Source of the DNA: Chrysomallon squamiferum
Taxonomy: Eukaryota; Mollusca; Gastropoda; Neomphalida; Peltospiridae
Assembly: GCA_012295275.1 (NCBI GenBank)
Contig: CM022672.1
Location: 27,835,972-27,899,971 of the forward strand
Length of the DNA stretch: 64,000 nt
Direction of reading: 5' to 3'
The translations under genes were made by a program, and so were the position numbers. Position 1 is the stretch's first letter, and each line of letters begins with the position of its first letter. The notes beneath the pieces were generated by a model that was not told where the DNA came from, did not search any database, and worked only from the letters and a program-made list of their open reading frames with translations. Shown here piece by piece: positions 1 through 11,134 of this stretch.

Positions 1-382
1 AGTGAAATATTTGAGTGAGTTGATGAATCAGTGAGTGATATAATTATGAGATTCCAATTTGTTGTATCATAAAATAAAATAATAACTTATAAAATGAGCT
101 ATGTACAAAGGCGTATGCTTAAAGACCAGTGGTCTAAAATTGACAATGAATGAATAGTATAGTAGGAATTTTAAAAACCTTTCTAGTATAATTAACGAAA
201 TTAAAAAAAAAAGAAAAAAGAAATGAACAAAGAAAATGGTGTGTTTGTATAGTAAATAAAAATGTAATAATAGCAATACAATAAATCTTAAAACAAACTG
301 GCAGTGTTACTTTACAAACTAAAATAAATGCGTACAAGTATATAAATTGTAATTAAAAGTGCATAAATAGAGAAATGCCTCT

Positions 383-414
<32 letters not shown>

Positions 415-752
415 AATGCCTACTCATGTTACAAACTTGAATAATTTCATATAAATATAAAGCTTGGATGTTCAATAAATAAGACAATATCATATTTACA
501 GATAAAAAGGTGGCCTGGCCACATACACTGCCTGGATTAACGTAATCCTACTATAATATAGGTTTTTGGGTTGTGTGTTTTTTCACTTTAACATAATTTC
601 CTCTAGATACATTTACTTAGATATCTTTTAAATTATGTCAAGCTGAATGTACTATAGTTATATATCCATTTGTCCTGTGCGTAATCATATACAAAAAATA
701 TATAAAAAATCGGTTTACGCGATTAACGCAGGGATTTAGAAAATACTGTTTT
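1..752. other. Non-coding, possible 3' UTR of the cytokine-like gene
   Basis: AT-rich sequence with stops in all frames and only short low-complexity ORFs. The part from about 380 to 752 may be 3' UTR of the minus-strand gene. Nothing else recognised. Confidence 0.5.
384..416 (-). promoter_or_regulatory. Candidate AU-rich element: seven overlapping ATTTA
   Basis: The plus-strand (TAAA)n tract reads as seven overlapping ATTTA pentamers on the strand of the cytokine-like gene, about 340 bases past its stop codon. Overlapping ATTTA runs are the classic mRNA-destabilising element of cytokine 3' UTRs. It could equally be a plain microsatellite: no clear AATAAA was found to place the 3' end. Confidence 0.35.
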
Positions 753-1104
753 TTATGACAAATACTGGGCTTCCATTGCAAAGTACTGGATTTCCAGAGA
801 GTCCAAGAAGGCAGACGTGTCCTTGTTGATAATAAAGTCTCGCTGGTACGTCTGTGCTATGGACAGTTTTCGGTATTTGTCGGGCATCGCCGAGCGAGTC
901 ACGTGAACATCCACTGATGAGTTCAGGCTTTGGAGAGCGATATCGATCTTACAAAGCATGGCGTAAATATTTACTTCCACTCTGCTGACGTCATCAAGGA
1001 ACTCGGATGCATGGTGCCCAATCTCGTCTAGGCGAACTTGTTCTAGCCAGACGGCGATTTTTGAAAGAGAACTGTAGTCTTTCTTCAGTGTCAAGATGGT
1101 CTGG

Positions 1105-1136
<32 letters not shown>

Positions 1137-1576
1137 TGGCGTTCGTCTGTTATGCTGAAAGTTACATTAAATGACTAGATGGTCAGTACCTTGTACAAAT
1201 ACTAGTTCCGACAGTATGAGTAATGGAATGATAAAATTATAAGAAACTTGACGTCCTGATTCCATGGTAACTAGTAAATCATTGACAACAATTGAAGAAA
1301 TTTTGTTATCTTTATAATTAATAAATTTCTTTCTTTCATTTTTATTTTTTTATTATATTTTTATGGTGGTTACAAAGTATATGAGACAGACGCTATCTAA
1401 GAAATAGTTATATGTAATGAACATACGTCTGTTTCCGCATCTGACATGGCCTCATCGGGATTTTTTTTTGTAGGAAATTCCTCCAGATGTACATTTTTCA
1501 GAAAATCCGCAACGTCTGAACTTAAGATTCGGTGCATCCGCTAAAAAATGGAAGCAAAAAATATTGTTCTTGATAA

Positions 1577-1617
<41 letters not shown>

Positions 1618-2175
1618 TTACCCCCCCCACAAAAACAACAACAACAACATTTAATTAAAATTAATGAATGACAGACATGCACACATACACCACAAACATA
1701 CATACATGCAAACATCCATCCATGAATTCATCGATCCATACACATATACAATCATCAAATGTGAGGGATGATTGAACTACCTTATTCAGATTAGCAACAT
1801 TAAGAATATTAATATAACCATACCCTGTACCTAAACCTTCACCGGGCTCCATTCATTAATTTCTGGATGTTATATCCGACGTTACATGAACGAGCCTCTC
1901 CCGACACCCATGCTAAGAAATGATGAGATACTAACGTTATAACTTACGTATTGTTCCTGCAACTGTTTTGAGTAATCCACTCCATTTTGAGTCAAATTAG
2001 CTATCTGACCTAAAGTCTTGTTAAGAGGCGGGAGAGGCAATGGATTCGTCCCCTCGATTTCTGTTGGCCCACAAGGGTGGGTCCATCTCGCAGTGGAGCG
2101 TCTTATGATCGGAGAGGAAAATACTGGCAGGACGAAGACAGCAATAGTTGCAATGAGTTTAATGCAGGAGTTCAT
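753..2175 (-). CDS. Secreted four-helix cytokine-like protein, 229 aa, three coding exons
   Basis: Exons 2175-1948, 1540-1427 and 1100-753 (TAA) join in frame with GT-AG introns, all phase 0. The product has a signal peptide (about residues 1-21, hydrophobic core IAVFVLPVF), a Pro-rich N-terminal arm with Cys35, then four predicted amphipathic helices: A about 51-93, B 115-139, C 144-174, D 201-227, with a long acidic A-B loop and a long C-D loop. Mature cysteines are only Cys35 and Cys164 (helix C). N-glycosylation sequons lie at Asn52, Asn60 and Asn174. Length, long helices, A-B and C-D crossovers and phase-0 introns are those of long-chain class I cytokines (IL-6/LIF/CNTF type); a disulfide from N-terminal arm to helix C is known in LIF and OSM. 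Family assignment is inference from layout, not detectable identity. It could instead be another small helical secreted protein. Gene model confidence is high, function moderate. Confidence 0.72.
1105..1133. repeat. (AAT)n microsatellite forming the 3' splice-site tract of exon 3
   Basis: On the gene strand this is (TTA)n running almost directly into the acceptor ATTCCAG of the last cytokine-like exon, in place of an ordinary pyrimidine tract. Confidence 0.85.
1586..1629. repeat. Poly(A) then poly(C) homopolymer tract
   Basis: About 30 A, a short spacer, then 8 C, inside intron 1 of the coding part of the cytokine-like gene. Confidence 0.9.
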
Positions 2176-2182
2176 TTTTAGT
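2176..2182 (-). other. 5' UTR part of the first coding exon and its 3' splice site
   Basis: A pyrimidine-rich tract ending in CAG at 2185-2183 sits 7 bases before the ATG at 2175. This implies that the coding exon is preceded by a separate untranslated leader exon. The context before the ATG is CTAAAA, acceptable for initiation. Confidence 0.6.
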
Positions 2183-3516
2183 CTGAAAAAAGAAGAAGAA
2201 GAAAAAAGTAATAATAATAATAATAATAATAATTTGCATTTCCCATTAGATTTATTGTTTGTATTTTGTCTGCCTGTACAATGATAAGATCTCAATCAAT
2301 GTAACCATGGACTGAATTTTTTAAAAGTATGAGGTAAATGAAGGACATCATATGATTAGGAGAGAAATAAAAATAATACAAAATAAAAAAATTATATATA
2401 AAAATAATAATAACAATAATAATAACAAAATAAAAAAACTTTAAATAAAATAAATAAATAAAAGAAGAAAAAGAATGTTACTACTAGTCAATAAAATTTA
2501 ACGATTACATTAGTGAATATTTCGTTTAAAAAAAAGAAAAATATAAGAATAACTTCAAATAATCAAATATAATTAATTCATTAATAATAATAATAATAAT
2601 AATTACGAATTCGAAACGTCATCTCATAGTGCTAATGAGAAACTGAATGATAAATGTATCAAAGATTAAATAATTATATATTTATTATTATTATTATTAT
2701 TATTATTGATCTACATGATAAATTGCCCATTGCAATAAATAAATAAATAAATAAATAATATGAATTAGGCTTTTACCTACGCAAAGAAATTCACTATATA
2801 TGTCTTAATAGTTAATATGTACAAAGTTAAACTGTTTGGAGTTTTCTTTTTCTTTCTATTTATATAGAAAAATCAGGGGAAGTCTATTTTTATAAATGGA
2901 ATAAGTAGTGAAAGAAACCAAAATTATCCAACGGAAGGGGTGCCCCCACTTTATGACCAATTGTAACAGTGCACAACCGGACTAAAAGTTTCTGTAGTGA
3001 AAGGATTTGGGGTTTTCAGCTTTGGACTATGACTAACTTAAGGTTATTTCATACAGCCCGTTATGTCGGAAACGAGGCACGTCGGGATATACCATGACAC
3101 ATAGTTACGTCTGCTCTTGGTTTCATGTTTACCAAGTTTTTTCGGGAACACAAAAGTCAAATTAATTTCTATGTTTCGTTTAGGATGTTAACAAGGAATT
3201 GATATTTATCATCAAGAAATCTGTTTGTAACTTTAACTTTCTGGATATGTGGATACTGATTAAAATATATATATACAAATTTCTTCGTTTTATTCGAAAT
3301 GAGATAAGGAAGTATTCAATACAGTTTAGAGATAAGTTAGGTTAAATAGGTCACGAAGTTACTTTCGGCTATTTTCGGAACGTTACCGCAAAACTGAAAG
3401 TTTAATGCAAATACATTACAGTCGTCTTATTCCTATTGGTCCCTACTTTTTTTACTTTTTTGCTTTCCTTGTCATTTTTTCCTCTCAATATTATATTTTC
3501 TTCTTACTAGTCTTTT

Positions 3517-3579
<63 letters not shown>

Positions 3580-3655
3580 TTAGTTTTTTACAATATTGAT
3601 GTTATCTTTTACTTTAAAGGGATAAATGTTGTATACCAAACGTAATAAATGTACA

Positions 3656-3713
<58 letters not shown>

Positions 3714-3827
3714 CAACATAAAATAAATAATAAAAATTAAGTAGTCTGATAGTTTCCTTAATTTTTTCTGAATGATGAAATTATTACATAATTAATATTT
3801 ATTTATTTATTTATTTATTTTTTAAAT

Positions 3828-3899
<72 letters not shown>
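3517..3899. repeat. Cluster of trinucleotide microsatellites
   Basis: (ATC)n followed by (ATT)n at 3517-3580, (AAT)n at 3656-3711 and (AAT)n at 3830-3899, with a (TTTA)n tract near 3800. All lie inside the presumed 5' intron of the cytokine-like gene. Confidence 0.9.
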
Positions 3900-4062
3900 C
3901 CACTAACGGCGACTATAACATGAACATTACAAGACTATTCGGACGAAATACATGATATATAAGTTTGATGTACCCAGCAAAAATGATTTTTTTTTTTTTT
4001 TTAAATGTATATTAATAGGCATACTTAAGTAATAATGCACAAAACACACACACGATCCAAAA

Positions 4063-4093
<31 letters not shown>

Positions 4094-4261
4094 ATGAAGA
4101 GATAGAAATAATAAAATAAAACAAAACAAAATAAATAAATAATAAAAAATAATTATATGTAATTTAATAAAGTATACTTAAATACATACATAAATGCATA
4201 CGAACGTACATACATGTACATTATACAAATATACACATACACATATAGAATAAATACTTAC

Positions 4262-4306
4262 CTTTAGATTCTCGGTTGCTCTAGATTAAATTTTTCAAAC
4301 GATATC
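4262..4306 (-). other. Candidate 5' untranslated leader exon of the cytokine-like gene
   Basis: On the minus strand a perfect-looking 5' splice site (AAAG then GTAAGTATTT, donor at 4261-4260) lies about 70 bases downstream of a TATA box. The stretch between contains no ATG, as expected for a leader. Splicing to the acceptor at 2183 would remove a 2.1 kb intron. The transcription start near 4306 is an estimate from the TATA spacing; the link to the gene is inference. Confidence 0.5.
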
Positions 4307-4327
4307 TTCCTATTAATCAACGAAGGT

Positions 4328-4336
4328 CTTTTTATA
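4328..4336 (-). promoter_or_regulatory. TATA box (TATAAAAAG)
   Basis: TATAAAAAG on the minus strand, about 70 bases before the leader-exon splice donor. It is a close match to the metazoan TATA consensus and correctly placed for a start site near 4306. Confidence 0.5.
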
Positions 4337-4423
4337 TTCCTTAAACGCGTGGGTTTTTCTATTTTTGTGCTAAGAAAATCCAAGCTTCGTTCCATTTTTA
4401 AATCTGGTGGTGATTTTGTGTAA

Positions 4424-4436
4424 CAGTTTCAGTTTT
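4424..4436 (-). promoter_or_regulatory. IRF/ISRE-like element
   Basis: Reads AAAACTGAAACTG on the minus strand, about 90 bases upstream of the TATA box. It contains the IRF core AANNGAAA and differs from the ISRE consensus GAAANNGAAACT at one base. Such short motifs occur by chance; position relative to the TATA box is the reason to list it. Confidence 0.35.
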
Positions 4437-6113
4437 AATTTGAAAGTCATCTCGCAGTTTTGTATGATGGGCATTTCTTATCTTCATTTATGAAGAGTTA
4501 CTGTTGCTTTCTGCTTGCCTTTCTGTTTGATTAGTAAAAATTGTTTATCACATAACACACATACACACACAGACAAACATGTATAAACAATATAATTATA
4601 ATTGTATTTGTGTATATATACATATATTTATTATTATTTTGTTTATATTATTATGATAATTTTATTTATTGGTGTCTTCATTCATAAATTGATTGATTGA
4701 TTCATTCGTTCATTTATTAATTTATTCACGCATATAACTAATGGAATTTTTATTCTAAACTAGACAGATAAAAAATATTTTCCTAAAATAAATTACAAAG
4801 TCAATCTGTTATTACTTCCCCCCCCCATATGGATAAGCATGTGCGTGATATAACCATTCGCGCCATGTTTTCTCACTCTCATATTTTAGCTAGTTTTTAG
4901 TGATTCATTCTTGATTTTTTCATTTTTTCGCTCATTTTATTCTTTCAGTTCTCCATATTTCAGTCATATCTATAAATGGTTCACATAACCTTACATCCGT
5001 ATTTACCTTTATCATTGTCTTATTTTTGAAAAAGGTAATGTTTACGGATATAAAATATTATTTTATATGTCAATCCCATTTCCTGCCTATTTCATCATTT
5101 TGATAACGTAAGAAGTATATTTTAACGCATTATACTTTACTTCGATTAAGCAATAATTGAATTAAAACGATGGATTGAATACTTCGTGTTAATCAGTGCA
5201 CACTATTATGAAGCATATCCGTAAAGCTGCGGTAGAAGTTCCCGGCCAGTGGGTTCTTTCCAGAGTTATAGGAAGGTATTAACTCGTTTCTAGGATCGAC
5301 CCCACACAGTTAATTTGCAGTTCCAACCAATAGCCCTCACTTGGCATAAGTAGCCGAGCTAAGCACATTTAGATGTATGAGAAGATGCACACAGGAGATT
5401 TTAAATAAAATTTTACCTAATATTTGATCTCCGTTAATTGCGACTACAAGGTAGAGTCTATTTAAATAGAGATATAAGTAGAATAAATATGTGGTTAAAA
5501 TTATATTGCCGACCAAATTTAAGACTGATTTCTTTGCGCGGATTTAACAACTTACCTGTCAGCTTTAGTAATTAATTTTTAACTATAATAATAATAATAA
5601 TAATATAATTTGTCGTTCTAACCAGCACCTTTTTAGTTTCTAGATACAATACCTTGATTTTTTATGTCGCAATAATTTTATTTGACTTTTGAATTATCAA
5701 CCTTAATTTATTTTCATCATTTAACAGAAATTTAATTTCATCTTTCAAAAACTCAGTTTAAATTTGTAAATATCTTTATGTTGATTTAACAATAGTTTCA
5801 TTTGATCTTCTTATGTGAGCTTTAATTTGTAAATATCACAGATTAATTTATTTACATGATTTAACAATAATATAATCTGATATTTATGGCTGACAACTTT
5901 ATATATCTGATGGTTTTTACCTTTACAAAGCTTTACTTGTTCACATTAATAAACATAATTTAATTTGGCTTTTCTGTTAATTTTCGTATGTATATTTAAT
6001 ACCGTCATTTGCATGTGTTGATTTAACAATTATATTACATAAATAAAATTTAATGTGCAGCCTGCTGGGCATATATTTGTATGCAGTAGGTATAATTCTC
6101 CATTACGTGTATA

Positions 6114-6229
<116 letters not shown>

Positions 6230-6424
6230 CATAAATCAAAAAATGTAGTGGGACACATACACACATATATGAAACGGACCCTCACATACATAATGTTTAC
6301 ATGTTTGTGTGTGTGCTAATTAGGTATACCTTTCATTTATTTATCGTAGTAGTATTATAAAAATATATGTAACTGATAATTAAGTGTTAATTAGTTAAAG
6401 TAATGATTCAAAGGTATAATTAAC

Positions 6425-6426
<2 letters not shown>

Positions 6427-6450
<24 letters not shown>
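6427..6450. repeat. (AT)n microsatellite
   Basis: About 12 uninterrupted AT units. Confidence 0.9.
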
Positions 6451-6456
<6 letters not shown>

Positions 6457-7892
6457 GGTAATTGATAATGAATTACTAATTCCTTTACTTCATTATCTTA
6501 AATAAAAAAATAATAAAAAGATAAATAAAATTAAATTAAAATTAAAATATGATAATAATTGAATATTGTTTTAAACATTAATAACGTTTTAATATTATAT
6601 ATGAACAAATATACATACATGGATATTCAAGCAGATACACATATAGCAACTCGCACATAATTAGAAACATACACCTACACATAGACGTACATACATACAT
6701 ACAAATACACACACACACACCTACACACACACACACACATTCACACGTCGACTTTTGAATCATAAAACACAAAGGTGGTTTCTTATTTAAAAGCCGGTTT
6801 CAAATTTGTTTTCCTTTTGTTTGTTTTTCTTTGGGTTTCCTTGTTAAATTTCCTTTATAAAATTTCCTTTCCAATATAATTTATGGTCCGAAAATTTTAT
6901 TTTTCTCCAAAAAGAAAGAGCAAATGTAATAATCTAGGAAGAAATGGGTGGTCGGATGTCGGGCGGAAAACATGTATAAAATGATTATTCATTTTATTAC
7001 TGTTCATTAAGTTACCATTTTCTAACAACAACAACACCAAAAGAAAAAATAAATCAATAAAAGAGATCAATATATAATTAAAATAAAATAAAATAGCAAT
7101 AAATAAATAACATACAACATGGATACTCGAACAATATGAATCTCGAAAAAAAAAAAAAAAAAAAAAAAATATATTAATAATAATAATAATAATAAATAAA
7201 ATAAAATAAAATAAATATAAAAAATAAAAAAATAAAACAGATCATTAGTTGTAGTATTGCTAGTATTAGCGAACTAACTAATGGAGTAAAGAGAAAATAG
7301 AATACAAACCAAAAGGCCAGTAATTATATGAATGAATGAATGAATAAAATCTAATAATAACAACCACATTAACTGATATCAAATCAATTCTCGATTAACA
7401 TATTTTATAAATGAATATATACATGCGTGCGAGCGTGTCTTTTTAGGAATTCATTTTATTTCATAAATGCATAAATGCGCTAGTACACGAGCTCAGAATT
7501 CTTCATTGTTATTACTTCATAGAGGTCGAAATCCGATTTAAATAAATATACCAACGTCACCCTCCCACAGCAATGTACTCTAACATTTAAATCACCTACT
7601 GACCTAGATGAAAGCCATTCTTTCTGCTTTACTGTAGTCTGCTGGTCAACTATTTTTAGCAGACGGGGATTCCCCGGTAAGATGTGTTATAAACCATTAT
7701 TACAGCTAAATTCTTCGTTTAATTTATAGTCATTATTTCTTGTTTCTGTCACAAAATAAAAAGACAAAGTCAATCGGGTATTGTTATAGTTAAATCGTCG
7801 GCGTCATCATCATCAGCAGCTATATTACTATTGTTGTTGTTGTTATTGGTTAAAAAAGTAGAAAAACAATACTCCAATTAATGCTGCCTCTG

Positions 7893-7958
<66 letters not shown>

Positions 7959-7996
7959 ATAATAATAATAAGAAGAAGAAGAAGAAGAAGAAGACG
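7893..7996. repeat. Compound (CTA)n-(AAT)n-(AAG)n microsatellite
   Basis: About 21 CTA units pass directly into AAT and then AAG units. The open frame through it is poly-Leu/Ile/Arg and not a gene. Confidence 0.95.
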
Positions 7997-8008
7997 AATA
8001 AACATAGC

Positions 8009-8106
8009 TATTATTTCAATATATATATATATATATATATATAAAACCGAGTCGTTTCATATTATTTCAATATATATATATATATAAAAACCGAGTTGTT
8101 TCATAT
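8009..8106. repeat. Tandem duplication of about 50 bp around an (AT)n core
   Basis: Two successive copies of a unit with TATTTCA, an AT run, AAAACCGAG and TTGTTTCAT or TCGTTTCAT. The copies differ in AT length and one base. Confidence 0.8.
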
Positions 8107-8256
8107 TCGCGAAAAGTGTAACAATTATTGTCGTTTCGTGACTGACAATGTGCAATAGTTTCAGAACCTAGTAATTGGGATGGGCCTGGGTACAACTGTC
8201 TCTTTGACAACAGCGCTCTTTTTCGGCAATAAGCCCAGCAACCGTAAAGAAACGTA

Positions 8257-8264
8257 TGACGTCA
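8257..8264. promoter_or_regulatory. Perfect CRE palindrome TGACGTCA
   Basis: A full CREB/ATF site in otherwise gene-poor DNA. No start site or gene could be tied to it, so activity is unknown. Confidence 0.25.
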
Positions 8265-10066
8265 AAAGGGACCAATTTAAGTTAATTTTAGCTACATGTG
8301 TAACGTTGAAAAAGATAGTTTTACTAATACACGTATAACAGAATAAAACACATAGTAACTATTCCTATGACAACAGGGATTGCCTTTTTCTAATAATAGC
8401 TATGATATGATAAAAATTATTTTTAGATATTATCTGAAAGGAATAAAAATAATCTTCGATCTAGTATTTATTTATTTTATTGTCATTATTTTTATTTTTA
8501 AAAATTTATTTATTTATTTATCACCTTCAAAAAAAAAAAAAAAATGTTTTTATTTTATTATTATTCTTACTATAATTATATATAGTTTTTAATTATTAAT
8601 TTATATCAAAATCATCGTCGAAATTTTTTGGCAAAACTAACATATTTGTATGAAGAGAAGTGAGTAAAATCGGATATGATAAAATTGTAAGATAACAGGT
8701 TTTTCCAGGAAAAGCATAGGAAAGCTTTAGGAAATTTTCATATAAACCTCTAAATTAATCTTGGTTCAACTAACGCAATCGATTGTGTTAACTGAGTTCG
8801 TCAGCTTTACAAGATGAGAAGCGGTTAGTTTTGTATTTTTACTGATTATTTATTTTAAATAGACTGCTAATGTGGAAACATTTTATCCATGACTGATAGA
8901 ATGTCTGTCCAGATGTGTGTGTGGGGTGGGTGGGTGTGTATCTGTTTATGAGTGTGTTTATGAGTGTGTTTATTTCCATTAAGTAATATTCGAAGCATAC
9001 AACACCGGCCAGATAGTAAGCGGAACATAATGTTCTGATAAGCTAAACATTATGTACATACAACAGCCATTTCACATAAAACTTTTATAGTTTTTCACTT
9101 ACTCTATAGCGTTCAGTGCACGAACTTTTTAGTAACTTATCCAATGTACAGCTAGTAAGACTATATTTATGGGTTTATATATAACAGTGATTTTACTAAT
9201 ATACGTGTACGTACAACTGTGTATGTGTTAATGAAAATATTCGAATATTCGAGAAAACTGTATCACTTCTTACTTCAATATAAGTAAAATTGACTCCACG
9301 TGGTTGAGTTTCTTCATAATTCTGTAGTGTCCTAAAGGTAAGTATATTGAGATAAGTACATTATGGGTGAGACGACTGAAAATATAATTGTTTATACATT
9401 CTTCTGTGACGCTTTCGGTAGTAAATCAGTTTTTCTCTCAACATCTTTTTAAGTAAAAATGTATTGTTAATGCTAATTTGTAAATATCTTTTACGGATTC
9501 ATACTCCAAACTCTGTTTTTCCCGGTTCGTGTCTTTGCCCCACCCCGCGCGGCTCTGTATTGTCGTTGTTTGTCTGGCCCGTCCGAAACCTGCGAACCGA
9601 GATTACAAAATACGTTTCTTTTCACTGAATCTAAGCTTGCAATGGTCACGTGACGTTGTATGTAAAAGAGAGGAGATTTGTAAATGTATATATACACCTA
9701 TGAGTATATGTGTCATGAACTTATCTATAGCCCCAAACTGTCCCACTTTCATTAGATGAAATTATTTTTCACTTTCATCTTCGACAGTATTCGAATGGTT
9801 CCGTGAAATTAGTGACCTAAGACAAATTCCTGCCTTCAGCAAGATATAGCTTTACGGAAAATAGTTATTAACGATGGAATGCATAGCTGTGTCATTTAAT
9901 CTTATAGATATATTAGTTTTCCGGGAAAACTACGAATTTTCACTAAACCTGTATTAAAGTGTCTATAGCTTTACATCTACATGTTTGAAGACTTTTCGAA
10001 AATTGCTTAACAACAAAACCGAAACACAAACTGAAACTAAATTTGAAATAAAGTAAGAATATAAAA

Positions 10067-10226
<160 letters not shown>

Positions 10227-10815
10227 GCATCCCTGTATCGTTAGAAAAATATTGGCTTTAATTTGTGTTGATATGTTATAACAGGCCATTTAAGAAGCAT
10301 TATATATAATTATGAATATTCTTTAATGCTTGAAAAATGATATGATGTATCTCAAGGTTTTCGTTTTGTTAAATATCTGAACGAGACTGGGTATATATGT
10401 TGAACAAACCATTCTCTATTTGCTCTCATTCCTTTCAGTTTTTTTCTTGTTTAATTTCCAAACACACGCTTATATTTTTATTTTTTAATTAGCTTATTTT
10501 TTTTATTTCGTTTCTTTTTTTTATTTTTTATTTATTTATCAAACGCCCATCCATTGATTTCCAAATATGAACGTGCAGTCGACGCGCTAGTCGGTGATGG
10601 TGTGTCGACATATGTCAATACATCACGAAAATTACGAAAATTAATTTTTCTCTCTGTTCTTGTGGTCAGCTGAGTAACAGCCACAACTTGAAAATGGGAT
10701 GGATTTGACCATCCCGTGCTTCCTGTTTTTCAAAACAGCAAAGAGGTTTTTTAGTTCCGGTCAGTAGTGTTCTATTAATAACTGGCATACAGAAAATATT
10801 TATTCAGTAATAATG

Positions 10816-10865
10816 ATAATAATAATAATAATAATAATAAATAATAATAATAATAATAATAATAA
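10816..10865. repeat. (AAT)n microsatellite
   Basis: About 16 near-perfect AAT units. Confidence 0.9.
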
Positions 10866-11048
10866 ATCATATCAAATAAAAAAAATCAAATATAAAAAAA
10901 GATTCGTCTGGCTTAAATAGAAACTCTTGTTAGCGACATGTGTGTCTGCAATCATAACATTTTTTTACTTGGAACAACAAAAACTATAATAAAATAATAT
11001 TATTTAGTCTCAACAACCAATTTTACACGCACATATGCACAGGCAGAG

Positions 11049-11051
<3 letters not shown>

Positions 11052-11132
<81 letters not shown>
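11052..11132. repeat. (GA)n microsatellite, about 80 bp
   Basis: Uninterrupted GA dinucleotides; third long GA tract within 5 kb. Confidence 0.95.

Positions 11133-11134
<2 letters not shown>

Noticed and set aside
5220-5345. Possible tRNA-derived SINE (A-box-like GGCCAGTGGG, B-box-like GGATCGACCC)
   Set aside because: The boxes are imperfect, no tail or flanking target duplication is clear, and no second copy was seen in the window.
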